Of a stretch of 64,000 nucleotides of DNA, positions 1 through 11,035 are shown piece by piece. Location: contig NZ_CP163520.1 of assembly GCF_041080675.1 (NCBI RefSeq), positions 6,167,501 through 6,231,500 of the forward strand, read 5' to 3'. The stretch is from Streptomyces sp. cg36. Its GTDB lineage: Bacteria; Actinomycetota; Actinomycetes; Streptomycetales; Streptomycetaceae. The stretch's first letter is position 1; every line of letters starts with the position of its first letter. The translations under genes and the position numbers were made by a program. The notes below the pieces were generated by a model. It was not told where the DNA came from, ran no database searches, and saw only the letters and a list, made by a program, of their open reading frames with translations.

Positions 1-2604
<2,604 letters not shown>

Positions 2605-2709
2605 TCAGTTGCTCGCGTCCACTGTGTTAGTTCTGAAGCAACGAACAGTTGCTGGTTGAGCAGAACCCACTTAATTGAAAAGTGTGCTTGTTCGCTCGAA
2701 ACCGATAGG

Positions 2710-2826
2710 GTTTCGGTGGTCATAGCGTTAGGGAAACGCCCGGTTACATTCCGAACCCGGAAGCTAAGCCTTTCAGCGCCGATGGTACTGCAGGGGGGAC
2801 CCTGTGGGAGAGTAGGACGCCGCCGA
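2710..2826 (+). rRNA. 5S ribosomal RNA
   Basis: About 117 nt with the actinobacterial 5S pattern: a GTTTCGGTGG-type 5' end pairing with a GCCGCCGAAC-type 3' end, and the internal conserved CCGAACCCGGAAGCTAAG block. It lies directly after 23S in the canonical 16S-23S-5S order and is followed by a strong terminator. End coordinates may be off by 1-3 nt. Confidence 0.95.
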
Positions 2827-2838
2827 ACAATCTTTCAA

Positions 2839-2890
2839 AGGACCCTTGGTCCCAGCGTTCACGCTGGGACCAAGGGTCCTTTTTTGTTTT
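2839..2890 (+). terminator. Rho-independent terminator of the rRNA operon
   Basis: A near-perfect inverted repeat with a 19-bp stem (2839-2857 with 2862-2880) and a 4-nt TTCA loop is followed by a T-rich run at 2881-2890. It sits 12 nt after the 5S gene and is a classic intrinsic terminator. Confidence 0.93.
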
Positions 2891-2968
2891 TGATTCAATT
2901 TCCCGAAGCGCGTCGGGCCGCCGACTGCGCGAGAATGACCGCAGTACCCGAAGACAGGAGTCGCACCA

Positions 2969-5251
2969 ATGTCCACCAACTCTCCCGAGGACCGTCCGCA
3001 GCGCGAGTGGCGCAGCCGTGACGGCGGTGACAGGGGCGGCTACCGAGGCGGTCGCGACGACCGTGGCGGTCGTCCGTCCGGTGGCGGCTACGGCCGCCGC
3101 GATGACAACCGTGGTGGCGGCTCGGGTGGCGGCTTCCGCCGCGACGACCGTGCCCCCCGTCGCGACGACGACCGTCCGTCCTTCCGTCGTGACGACCGTG
3201 ATGACCGTGGTGGCCGTCCCTCCGGTGGCGGCGGCTATGGCCGTCGTGACGACAACCGTGGTGGCAGCACCGGCGGTGGCTTCCGCCGTGACGACCGCCC
3301 CAGCTTCCGCGATGACCGTGGTCCCCGTCGTGACGACGACCGTGGTGGTTCCTTCCGCCGCGACGACCGGGGCGACCGCCGTGATGACCGTGGTGGCCGT
3401 CCCACTGGCGGTGGTGGCTACGGCCGCCGCGATGACAACCGTGGTGGCGGCACCGGTGGCGGCTTCCGCCGCGACGACCGTGCCCCGCGTCGCGACGACG
3501 ACCGGGGTGGCTTCGGCCGTCGTGACGACAACCGTGGTGGCGGCTCGGGTGGCGGCTTCCGCCGCGACGACCGCGCGCCCCGTCGTGACGATGCCCGTCC
3601 GTCCTTCCGTCGTGACGACCGTGATGACCGTGGTGGCCGTCCCTCCGGCGGTGGCGGCTACGGCCGTCGTGACGACAACCGTGGTGGCAGCACCGGCGGC
3701 GGCTTCCGTCGCGACGACCGTCCCAGCTTCCGTGACGACCGCCGCGATGACCGTGGTCCCCGTCGTGACGACGACCGTGGTGGTTCCTTCCGCCGCGACG
3801 ACCGGGGCGACCGCCGTGATGACCGTGGTGGCCGTCCCTCCGGCGGTGGCGGCTACGGCCGCCGCGATGACAACCGTGGTGGCGGCTCGGGTGGCGGCTT
3901 CCGCCGTGACGACCGCCCGAGCTTCCGTGACGACCGCCGTGACGACCGTGGCCCGCGTCGCGATGACGACCGTGGTGGTTCCTTCCGTCGTGACGACCGT
4001 GATGACCGTGGTGGCCGTCCCACCGGTGGCGGTGGCTACGGCCGTCGTGACGACAACCGAGGTGGCGGCACCGGCGGCGGCTTCCGTCGCGACGACCGTC
4101 CCAGCTTCCGTGACGACCGTGGCCCGCGCCGTGACGACGACCGTGGTGGTTCCTTCCGCCGCGACGACCGGGGCGACCGTGGTCCCCGTCGCGATGACGA
4201 CCGTGGTGGTTCCTTCCGTCGTGACGACCGGCGCGACGACCGCGGTGGCTTCCGCCGTGACGACCGTGGCCCGCGCCGCGACGACGACCGGGGCGGCTAC
4301 CGCGGCCGTGACGACCGCGGTGACCGCGGCGACCGCGGTGGGTTCCGCGGCGGCGACGACCGCCGTGAGCGCGACCGCGACCGCGAGCCGATCCGGCGCC
4401 TGCCGATCGACGAGGACGTCACGGGCAACGAGATCGACGAGGACGTGCACCAGGAGCTGCTGAGCCTGCCCAAGACCCTCGCCGAGGACGTAGCCCAGAA
4501 CCTGGTCATGGTGGCCCGGCTGATCGACGAGGAGCCCGAGCAGGCGTACGCGTACTCGCGCATCGCGCTGCGGCTCGCCTCCCGTGTGGCGGCGGTCCGC
4601 GAGGCGGCCGGGTTCGCCGCGTACGCGACGCAGAAGTACTCCGAGGCGCTGGCCGAGTTCCGTGCCGCGCGCCGGATGACCGGGCGCGTCGAGCTGTGGC
4701 CCGTCATGGCCGACTGCGAGCGCGGCCTCGGCCGGCCGGAGCGGGCGCTGGAGATGGCCGGCGCGCCCGAGGTGCAGAAGCTCGACAAGGCGGGCCAGGT
4801 CGAGATGCGCCTGGTCGCGGCCGGTGCGCGGCGGGACATGGGGCAGCTGGACGCCGCCATCGTGACCCTGCAGAGCCCGGAGCTGGCCTCCAACTCGGTA
4901 CAGCCGTGGACCCCGCGTCTGCGGTACGCGTACGCCGACGCGCTGCTCGCCGCCGGTCGCGAGGACGAGGCGCGCGAGTGGTTCGCCAAGGCGCTGGAGT
5001 CCGACAAGGACGGCGCGACCGACGCGTCGGACCGGCTGGCCGAGATGGACGGCGTGGACTTCGTGGACGCCCTCGACGAGGAGGGTGACGAGGACGCCGA
5101 CCTCGCCGACGAGCGGGACGCCGAGGACGCCGCCGACGAGCCGGAGGACGCGCCCGACGCGGACGACGAGCGTGCGGACGTGGACGCCTTCGACGACGCC
5201 GACGTCGATGTCGACGACGAGGACGCCAAGGGCCGGGCCGACAAGGCGTGA
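2969..5251 (+). CDS. RGG/DDRG tandem-repeat protein with C-terminal TPR-like domain and acidic tail
   Basis: 760-aa predicted protein. Residues about 1-470 are low-complexity tandem repeats built from GGYGRRDDNRGG, GGGFRRDD and PRRDDDRGG motifs, rich in Arg, Asp and Gly. Residues about 475-690 are an alanine-rich helical region resembling tetratricopeptide repeats. The last about 70 residues are mostly Asp/Glu. RGG-type segments in general bind RNA or mediate condensate-like assembly; the position just after an rRNA operon makes an RNA or ribosome role attractive, but that is inference. The start is supported by an AGGAG at 2956-2960, 8 nt before the ATG. The gene has its own start region after the rRNA terminator and ends at a bidirectional terminator. 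No precise function is recognised; related Streptomyces proteins are usually called TPR or hypothetical proteins. Confidence 0.9.
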   Translation: MSTNSPEDRPQREWRSRDGGDRGGYRGGRDDRGGRPSGGGYGRRDDNRGGGSGGGFRRDDRAPRRDDDRPSFRRDDRDDRGGRPSGGGGYGRRDDNRGGSTGGGFRRDDRPSFRDDRGPRRDDDRGGSFRRDDRGDRRDDRGGRPTGGGGYGRRDDNRGGGTGGGFRRDDRAPRRDDDRGGFGRRDDNRGGGSGGGFRRDDRAPRRDDARPSFRRDDRDDRGGRPSGGGGYGRRDDNRGGSTGGGFRRDDRPSFRDDRRDDRGPRRDDDRGGSFRRDDRGDRRDDRGGRPSGGGGYGRRDDNRGGGSGGGFRRDDRPSFRDDRRDDRGPRRDDDRGGSFRRDDRDDRGGRPTGGGGYGRRDDNRGGGTGGGFRRDDRPSFRDDRGPRRDDDRGGSFRRDDRGDRGPRRDDDRGGSFRRDDRRDDRGGFRRDDRGPRRDDDRGGYRGRDDRGDRGDRGGFRGGDDRRERDRDREPIRRLPIDEDVTGNEIDEDVHQELLSLPKTLAEDVAQNLVMVARLIDEEPEQAYAYSRIALRLASRVAAVREAAGFAAYATQKYSEALAEFRAARRMTGRVELWPVMADCERGLGRPERALEMAGAPEVQKLDKAGQVEMRLVAAGARRDMGQLDAAIVTLQSPELASNSVQPWTPRLRYAYADALLAAGREDEAREWFAKALESDKDGATDASDRLAEMDGVDFVDALDEEGDEDADLADERDAEDAADEPEDAPDADDERADVDAFDDADVDVDDEDAKGRADKA
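3020..4350 (+). repeat. In-frame tandem repeats encoding the RGG/DDRG region
   Basis: The DNA of the N-terminal half of this gene consists of imperfect repeats. Units such as GGCGGCTACGGCCGYCGYGA and CGTGACGACCGTGGTGG recur many times, giving a composite protein repeat of roughly 75-80 residues present about five times. Copies differ mainly at third codon positions. Such DNA is prone to slippage, so repeat number probably varies between strains and is at risk of mis-assembly from short reads. Confidence 0.85.
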
Positions 5252-5269
5252 GCCGTGAGTGAGTGACGA

Positions 5270-5303
5270 GAAGGGCGGTACCCCGGCCGGGGTACCGCCC
5301 TTC
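5270..5303. terminator. Bidirectional terminator between convergent genes
   Basis: A 15-bp perfect stem (5270-5284 with 5289-5303) and a 4-nt loop lie 18 nt after the RGG/TPR gene stop and 54 nt from the end of the convergent DUF1015 gene. A is-rich left flank and T-rich right end allow use from both directions. Confidence 0.75.
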
Positions 5304-5357
5304 TTCATGTCCGGGGCGTCGCCGGGACCACGTCCGTGTCAGGCCCGGGGCCGTTGG

Positions 5358-6665
5358 TCAGGACACCGCCAGGCTGCGCAGGACCAGGCCGGTGGCGGGC
5401 TTGGGGCCGAACGACGTCGATTTGCGGGGCATGGTGACGCCCTGACGGGCGAGGTCGCGGACGACGTCCTCGCGTACGGGGTGCATGAGCACCGCCGTGC
5501 CGCCGCGCCGTTCGGCCTGCTCCACGGCGGCTGCCGTGTCGTGGATGTACATGATGTCCTCGGGCGCGTCCGGGATCCGCCAGACGTGGTCCAGGAGCGT
5601 GGAGTGCAGCACGGTGGCGTCCAGGCGCCGCCAGGCCGGGGGGCGGTCCGTGCGGATCGTCCGGGCGAGGAGGCCCTCGTCGGGGCGGTCCAGGAGGTGG
5701 AAGCGGCCGTCGCCCGCCAGCAGGAAGGCGTTGCCCGTCTCGCTCGCCTCCGCCAGCGCGTCCAGTGCGTCGGGCAGCGGCACCGCCAGCGAGCGGACGC
5801 GGAAGGCATGGGTTTCGGCCACAGCGGCGAGGGCGTCGCTGACCGGAAGCCGGTGCAGCAGACGGTGGATCGCGCGGACCCGGAGCGGATAGCGGGCGGT
5901 GTCGACGAGCAGCACCAGGCCGAAGTCCCAGGGGCCGGGGGCGGACTGTTCGGAGCGCAGCCGCAGATAGGTGGCCCAGCGGTGGTGGCCGTCGGCGATG
6001 ACGGCCTGGTGGTGGGTCAGGTCCGCCTGGATCTCGGCGAGGTCGGCGGGGTCGGTGACCGCCCACAGCCGGTGGCTGTAACCGTCCTCGGTGGTCGTCG
6101 ACAGGAGCGGCTCGCGGCGGACGGTGCGCTCGATGACCGCGCCCGCGCCCCTCGGCGTACTGCCGTTGGTGCCCGTGTCGCCGTGGTAGGTCAGCAGCAG
6201 CGGCTCGAAGTGGGCCGCCGTGGTCCGCATCAGGTCGGCGCGGTCCTCGACGACGTGCGGCATCACGTCCTCGTGCGGCAGCACCACGCCCTCGGCGGGC
6301 TCCGAGAGGGCCAGGGCGCCGATCAGGCCGCGCTGGAGCAGGCCGGCGCCGCGCTGTTCGTGCTGCTCGTACACGTAGAGCGCGGGCTCCGGGTCGGGGG
6401 CGAGGACGCCCTCCGAGAGCCAGTCGTCGAGGGTGAGCGCGGCCTGCTGGTGGCGGGCCGCGGGGGTGGCGGCCTGCGGGAGGATCAGCCGGACGATGTT
6501 GTACGGGTCGGCCGACTCCAGGTGGAGGAGCCCGTCGGGGCGCACCACCACGTCGTACGGCGGCGAGGTCACCGCCGCGAGGCTGCCGACGCGCTCCGGT
6601 ACGTAGCGCAGCCCTCGGAAGGGGATCAGGCGCAGCCCGTCGTCCGCACGCCCTGTTGTGGTCAT
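5358..6665 (-). CDS. DUF1015 family protein
   Basis: 435-aa protein matching the DUF1015 family (Pfam family of unknown function, usually 400-450 aa). N-terminal landmarks are the RLIPFRGLRY start, SPPYDVV and ADPYNIVRL. A central DGHHRWATYLRLR segment is the family's most conserved motif. The start chosen at 6665 begins MTTTG and excludes a 17-residue in-frame extension that would run into the divergent HAD gene promoter. The SD sequence is weak. No biochemical role is established; the DGHHR motif is shared with a ParB-like/serine kinase SbnI-type fold, so a nucleotide-dependent enzyme is possible, but that is inference. It is divergent from the HAD gene, with about 70 bp between them. Confidence 0.85.
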   Translation of the reverse strand: MTTTGRADDGLRLIPFRGLRYVPERVGSLAAVTSPPYDVVVRPDGLLHLESADPYNIVRLILPQAATPAARHQQAALTLDDWLSEGVLAPDPEPALYVYEQHEQRGAGLLQRGLIGALALSEPAEGVVLPHEDVMPHVVEDRADLMRTTAAHFEPLLLTYHGDTGTNGSTPRGAGAVIERTVRREPLLSTTTEDGYSHRLWAVTDPADLAEIQADLTHHQAVIADGHHRWATYLRLRSEQSAPGPWDFGLVLLVDTARYPLRVRAIHRLLHRLPVSDALAAVAETHAFRVRSLAVPLPDALDALAEASETGNAFLLAGDGRFHLLDRPDEGLLARTIRTDRPPAWRRLDATVLHSTLLDHVWRIPDAPEDIMYIHDTAAAVEQAERRGGTAVLMHPVREDVVRDLARQGVTMPRKSTSFGPKPATGLVLRSLAVS

Positions 6666-6736
6666 TGGTGCATGGTAAGTGGGGTGCGGGCATGCGCGAT
6701 GATCGGGGGAGAGCATCGAGCGAGGAGTGGATGAGG

Positions 6737-7765
6737 ATGAGCCAGCCGAGCAGGACCCGGCCGAGCGGCAGCGCGCGGGCGCTGAGCGAGGTGTACGACA
6801 CGGCTCTGCTGGATCTCGACGGGGTGGTGTACGCGGGTGGTGAGGCGATCGGGCACGCGGTGGACTCGCTGGGCACCGCGCGCGAGGGCGGGATGCACCT
6901 CGCGTACGTCACCAACAACGCGCTGCGGACGCCGGACGCGGTGGCGGCGCACCTCACCGAGCTGGGGGTGCCGGCCGAGCCGGGCGATGTGATCACCTCG
7001 GCGCAGGCGGTGGCGCGGCTGATCTCCGAGCAGGTGCCGGAGGGGGCGCGGGTGCTGGTGATCGGTGGCGAGGGGCTGCGGGTGGCGCTGCGCGAGCGCG
7101 GGCTGGTGCCGGTGGAGTCGGCCGAGGACGGCCCGGCGGCGGTGGCGCAGGGGTACGGCGGGCCGGAGCTGGCGTGGGGCCGGTTCGCCGAGGCGTCGTA
7201 CGCGGTTTCGGCCGGGGTGCCGTGGTTCGCGTCCAACACCGATCTGACGATCCCGAGCGGGCGCGGGATCGCGCCGGGCAACGGGGCGGCGGTGGAGGTG
7301 GTGCGGATCGCGACCGGCGCGGAGCCGCAGGTGGCGGGGAAGCCGCTGCCCCCGATGCACCGGGAGACGATCCTGCGGACGGGCGCGCGCAGGCCGCTGG
7401 TGGTGGGGGACCGGCTGGACACGGACATCGAGGGGGCGTTCAACGGCGAGGTGGACTCGCTGCTGGTGCTCACCGGGGTGACCGACGGTGCCCAGCTGCT
7501 GGCGGCCCGGCCGGAGCACCGGCCGACGTTCGTGGACGCGGATCTGCGCGGGATGCTGACCGGCCAGCCGGAAGTGGCTGAAAACGACGGTGAGTTCGGG
7601 TGCGGCGGGTGGACGGCGTCGGTGCGGGACGAGGGGCTGGTCCTGGACGGCGAGGGCGAGCCACTGGACGGGCTGCGGGCGCTGTGCGCGGCGGCGTGGA
7701 CGTACGCGGGCGAGGGCGTGTGCGAGCTGGACGCGGGGAAGGTGCTGGGGCGGCTGGGGCTCTAG
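6737..7765 (+). CDS. HAD-IIA family phosphatase (NagD/glycerol-3-phosphate phosphatase type)
   Basis: 342-aa haloacid-dehalogenase-like phosphatase. Motif I is D-L-D-G-V at residues 26-30, motif II the YVTNNALRTP segment, and motif IV VVGDRLDTDIEGA near the C-terminal third, with the expected C2B-type cap between them. GAGGAG at 6722-6727 stands 9 nt before the ATG at 6737, which favours this start over upstream Met codons that overlap the divergent gene. From memory, the syntenic M. tuberculosis protein Rv1692 is a glycerol-3-phosphate phosphatase that recycles glycerophospholipid polar heads. That is the best guess here, while other sugar or nucleotide phosphates remain possible. The last 60 residues are an extra tail after the HAD core. 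Confidence 0.88.
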   Translation: MSQPSRTRPSGSARALSEVYDTALLDLDGVVYAGGEAIGHAVDSLGTAREGGMHLAYVTNNALRTPDAVAAHLTELGVPAEPGDVITSAQAVARLISEQVPEGARVLVIGGEGLRVALRERGLVPVESAEDGPAAVAQGYGGPELAWGRFAEASYAVSAGVPWFASNTDLTIPSGRGIAPGNGAAVEVVRIATGAEPQVAGKPLPPMHRETILRTGARRPLVVGDRLDTDIEGAFNGEVDSLLVLTGVTDGAQLLAARPEHRPTFVDADLRGMLTGQPEVAENDGEFGCGGWTASVRDEGLVLDGEGEPLDGLRALCAAAWTYAGEGVCELDAGKVLGRLGL

Positions 7766-7807
7766 GGGCTGTCGTCACGCCCGGGTCCGGCCACCGGCGC
7801 GGGGCGC

Positions 7808-7971
7808 GGGGCCGCCCGGGTCGCGGCGCTTGGGGGCGGGCCCGGGATGAGGGGCCGCCCGGGGTGCGGGGCCGGGGGCCCGATAGCCGGACGAGGAGGC
7901 GCCCGGAGCCGGGCCCCGCGATGCCGTGCGCAGGGCCGCCCGGGGTGCGGCGCTCGGGGCTCGGGCCCGGG
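7808..7971. repeat. GC-only intergenic region with three degenerate about 40-bp repeats
   Basis: The 320 bp between the HAD gene and the siderophore permease hold no convincing gene. Three related blocks start with GGGCCGCCCGGG and contain GGGGCTCGGGCCCGG-like sequence, at about 7808-7847, 7851-7881 and 7932-7971. They can form several competing hairpins and may serve as a terminator region for the HAD gene. No U-tract is present. Confidence 0.5.
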
Positions 7972-8061
7972 GCGCCGCGTGCGGGCCATGGAGCCGCCGC
8001 CCGGCCCCAGGGTCCGGGCGGCCCCGGGAACGGGGTGGGCAACGCCCCTGCCAGGGGATTG

Positions 8062-8080
8062 GCAGGGTAGGCTAACCTAA
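8062..8080 (+). promoter_or_regulatory. Iron box (DmdR/IdeR/DtxR-type operator)
   Basis: The 19-bp sequence GCAGGGTAGGCTAACCTAA matches the actinobacterial DtxR/DmdR iron-box consensus TTAGGTTAGGCTCACCTAA at 15 of 19 positions. It ends 5 nt before the GTG of the first permease gene. By known behaviour of this regulator class, Fe2+-loaded repressor would block transcription when iron is sufficient. A small hairpin (8046-8053 with 8060-8067) overlaps its left edge. Confidence 0.8.
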
Positions 8081-8085
8081 CTTGC

Positions 8086-9138
8086 GTGTTGGTAGACAGC
8101 CCTCCCAAGCCGAGCGCGGCGACCTCGCCCGCGCCCCCGACCACCCGGCGGAACGCCCTGCGCGCCGCCGGACTGTTCGCAGCTGTCGGCGTGCTCGCGC
8201 TCGTGGCCGTCGCGAGCGTCGCCGTCGGCGCGAAACAGATGCCGCTCGCGGACGTCTGGCACGGGCTGTTCCACTACTCCGGCACCGCCAACGACGTCAT
8301 CGTCCACGACACCCGCGTCCCGCGCACCCTGCTCGGGGTGCTCGTCGGGGCCGCGCTCGGTGTCTCCGGTGCCGTGATGCAGGCGCTCACCCGCAATCCG
8401 CTCGCCGAACCCGGCGTCCTCGGCGTCAGCGCGGGCGCGTCCGCCGCCGTGGTCTCCGCGATCAGCTTCTTCGGCGTCACCAGCCTCACCGGCTACGTGT
8501 GGTTCGCCTTCGGCGGCGCCGCCGTCGTCTCCGCGCTGGTGTACGTGCTCGGCGGCAGCCGGGCCGCCACCCCGGTCCGGCTCGCGCTCGCCGGGACGGC
8601 CGTCTCGGCCGCGCTCTACGGCTACATCAGCGCCGTGCAGCTGATGGACTCGGCCGCGCTCGACCGGCTGCGGTTCTGGTCGGTCGGCTCGCTCGCCTCC
8701 GCCAACTCCGACACCGTCACCGAGATCGCGCCGTTCGTGGTGGCCGGACTGGTGCTCGCCGCGCTGATCGCCCGGCCGCTCAACGCGATGGCGCTCGGCG
8801 ACGACACCGCCCGCGCGCTGGGCGCCCACCTCACCCGTACCCGCGTCCTGTCGATGGTGACCGTCACCCTGCTGTGCGGGGCCGCGACCGCCGCGTGCGG
8901 GCCGATCGTCTTCGTCGGTCTGATGGTCCCGCACATCGTCCGGGCCCTCACCGGGCCCGACATGCGCTGGATGCTGGCGTACGCGTGTGTGCTGTCGCCC
9001 GTGCTGCTGCTCGGCTCCGACGTCGTGGGCCGGGTGATCACCCGGCCGTCCGAGCTCCAGGTCGGCATCGTCACCGCGCTCCTGGGCGGGCCCGTCTTCA
9101 TCTTTCTCGTCCGCCGCAAGAGGATGGCCCAGCTGTGA
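8086..9138 (+). CDS. Iron-siderophore ABC transporter permease (FecCD family)
   Basis: 350-aa integral membrane permease of the BtuC/FecCD family. After an about 25-residue cytoplasmic head come about nine or ten hydrophobic helices. Family signatures are visible: RVPRTLLGVLVGAALGVSG, QALTRNPLAEPGVLGVSAGA (the domain that contacts the ATPase) and GPIVFVGLMVPHIVRAL. It probably forms a heterodimeric channel with the next gene product. The GTG at 8086 lies only 5 nt after the iron box and has no SD sequence, so the message is likely leaderless or nearly so. The stop overlaps the next start, indicating an operon. No binding-protein gene is present here. Confidence 0.92.
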   Translation: MLVDSPPKPSAATSPAPPTTRRNALRAAGLFAAVGVLALVAVASVAVGAKQMPLADVWHGLFHYSGTANDVIVHDTRVPRTLLGVLVGAALGVSGAVMQALTRNPLAEPGVLGVSAGASAAVVSAISFFGVTSLTGYVWFAFGGAAVVSALVYVLGGSRAATPVRLALAGTAVSAALYGYISAVQLMDSAALDRLRFWSVGSLASANSDTVTEIAPFVVAGLVLAALIARPLNAMALGDDTARALGAHLTRTRVLSMVTVTLLCGAATAACGPIVFVGLMVPHIVRALTGPDMRWMLAYACVLSPVLLLGSDVVGRVITRPSELQVGIVTALLGGPVFIFLVRRKRMAQL

Positions 9139-10163
9139 AGGCACTGCGCACGCCCGGGGGTTACTCGTTCCGGGCCGACACCCGTTCGCTGGTCGTGGTG
9201 GCCGGCCTGCTGGCCGCGGCGCTCGCCGCCGGGGTGGTCCTGGTCGGCAGCGGCGACTTCGCCGTCTCGCCCCCCGACGTGATCCGCACCCTGTTCGGGC
9301 ACGGCAGCGCCCAGCAGGACTTCATCATCAACGAACTGCGGCTGCCGCGCGTCCTGGTGGGGCTGCTCGTCGGGGCCGCGTTCGGGATCTCCGGCACGGT
9401 CTTCCAGTCCATCTCCCGCAATCCGCTGGGCAGTCCGGACGTCATCGGCTTCGGCCAGGGCTCGTCGGTCGGCGCGCTCGTCGTGCTCGTCTGGTTCGGC
9501 GGGAGCGCCACCCAGGTCGCGGCCGGCGCCCTGGTCGGCGGGCTCGCCACCGGCGTCGCGGTCTATCTGCTCGCCTGGAAGAAGGGCGTGCACGGCTACC
9601 GGCTCGTCCTCGTCGGCATCGGCGCCGCGGCGATGCTCACCGCCTGCATCCAGTACCTGCTCACCAAGGCCCAGCTGGTCGACGCGACCCGGGCCATGGT
9701 GTGGCTGACCGGCTCGCTCGACGGACGCGACTGGGCCCAGGTGTGGCCGCTGCTCGCGCTGTTCGCGGTGCTGGTGCCGGTGATCCTGGTGTACGTGCGT
9801 CCGCTGCGGATGCTGGAGATGGGCGACGACGCGGCGTACGCGCTCGGCGTGCCCGTCCAGCGGACCCGCACCGTGCTGATGCTGGCCGCCGTCCTGCTGA
9901 ACGCGGCGGCGACCGCCGCCGCCGGCCCCATCGCCTTCGTCGCGCTCACCGCCCCGCAGCTGGCCCGCCGGCTGACCCGGGCCACCGGACCCAACGTCAT
10001 GGCCTCGGCGTGCATGGGCGCGACCCTGCTGCTGGTGGCCGACTGGGCCTCCCAGCGGCTCTTCGGCGAGAGCAAGCTGCCGGTGGGCGTGGTGACCGGC
10101 GTGGTCGGCGGGATCTATCTGCTGTGGCTGCTGGTCACCGAGCGCAAGGCGGGCCGGATATGA
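9135..10163 (+). CDS. Iron-siderophore ABC transporter permease, second subunit (FecCD family)
   Basis: 342-aa paralogue of the preceding permease with the same architecture. RLPRVLVGLLVGAAFGISG, QSISRNPLGSPDVIGFGQG and GPIAFVALTAPQLARRL are the corresponding conserved segments. Its GTG start at 9135 overlaps the previous stop (GTGA), so translation is coupled; this start also gives the normal family length. The pair should form the membrane channel for a ferric-siderophore complex in the plasma membrane, powered by the ATPase encoded next and repressed through the iron box upstream of the operon. Confidence 0.92.
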   Translation: MKALRTPGGYSFRADTRSLVVVAGLLAAALAAGVVLVGSGDFAVSPPDVIRTLFGHGSAQQDFIINELRLPRVLVGLLVGAAFGISGTVFQSISRNPLGSPDVIGFGQGSSVGALVVLVWFGGSATQVAAGALVGGLATGVAVYLLAWKKGVHGYRLVLVGIGAAAMLTACIQYLLTKAQLVDATRAMVWLTGSLDGRDWAQVWPLLALFAVLVPVILVYVRPLRMLEMGDDAAYALGVPVQRTRTVLMLAAVLLNAAATAAAGPIAFVALTAPQLARRLTRATGPNVMASACMGATLLLVADWASQRLFGESKLPVGVVTGVVGGIYLLWLLVTERKAGRI

Positions 10164-10222
10164 GCCGCCCGCACCTCCCCGAACCCGGTCCGGAATCCGG
10201 TCCTTCCCCCAGGAGTACGAGC

Positions 10223-11035
10223 ATGCAGCGCCTCAGCGCCGATTCGGTGACCCTCGGCTACGACCAGCGGGTCATCGCCAAGAACCTGTCGGTCCAGATC
10301 CCGGACCACTCGTTCACGGTGATCGTCGGCCCGAACGCCTGCGGCAAGTCGACGCTGCTGCGCGCCCTGTCCCGGATGCTGAAGCCGACCGAGGGACGGG
10401 TGCTGCTGGACGGGCAGACCATCCACGCCATGCCCGCCAAGAAGGTCGCCAAGACGCTCGGGCTGCTGCCCCAGTCCTCCATCGCCCCGGACGGGATCAC
10501 CGTCGCCGACCTGGTGGCGCGCGGCCGTTACCCGCACCAGGGCCTGCTGCGGCAGTGGTCGTCCGAGGACGAGCGGATCGTCCGGGAGTCGATGGCGGCC
10601 ACCGGGGTGGGCGAGCTGGGGGAGCGGTACGTCGACGAGCTGTCGGGCGGCCAGCGCCAGCGGGTGTGGATCGCGATGGCGCTCGCCCAGCAGACGCCGC
10701 TGCTGCTGCTCGACGAGCCCACCACGTTCCTGGACATCCAGCACCAGATCGAGGTCCTCGACCTGTGCTCACAGCTCCACGAGGAGCAGGGCCGCACCCT
10801 GGTGGCGGTGCTGCACGACCTCAACCAGGCGGCCCGCTACGCGACCCATCTGATCGCGATGCGCGACGGCGAGATCGTCGCGGAGGGCCCGCCCGCGAAG
10901 ATCGTCACGGCGGAGCTGGTGCGGCGGGTCTTCGGGGTGCGCTGCCAGGTCATCGACGACCCGGAGACGGGCACGCCCCTGGTGGTCCCGGCGGCCCGGC
11001 AGCGGGACGCGGCGGTGCCTACAGCAGCGTCCTGA
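10223..11035 (+). CDS. Iron-siderophore ABC transporter ATP-binding protein (FepC-like)
   Basis: 270-aa ABC ATPase. Walker A is GPNACGKST, the Q-loop LLPQSS, the signature LSGGQRQRV, Walker B LLLLDEPTTFLD, and the H-loop VLHDLNQA; all key residues are intact. The start at 10223 has an AGGAG at 10211-10215, 7 nt upstream. An alternative ATG at 10160 overlaps the previous stop (ATGA) and would add 21 poorly conserved residues. It energises the two permeases and is the last gene of the iron-regulated operon. The 3' end overlaps the convergent SCP2-like gene by 17 bp. Confidence 0.92.
   Translation: MQRLSADSVTLGYDQRVIAKNLSVQIPDHSFTVIVGPNACGKSTLLRALSRMLKPTEGRVLLDGQTIHAMPAKKVAKTLGLLPQSSIAPDGITVADLVARGRYPHQGLLRQWSSEDERIVRESMAATGVGELGERYVDELSGGQRQRVWIAMALAQQTPLLLLDEPTTFLDIQHQIEVLDLCSQLHEEQGRTLVAVLHDLNQAARYATHLIAMRDGEIVAEGPPAKIVTAELVRRVFGVRCQVIDDPETGTPLVVPAARQRDAAVPTAAS

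Noticed and set aside
2744..5308. Long minus-strand open frame of 854 aa opposite the RGG/TPR gene
   Set aside because: It is a shadow of the GC-rich tandem repeats; composition is Val/Thr/Ala repeats, and it runs through the 5S terminator region.
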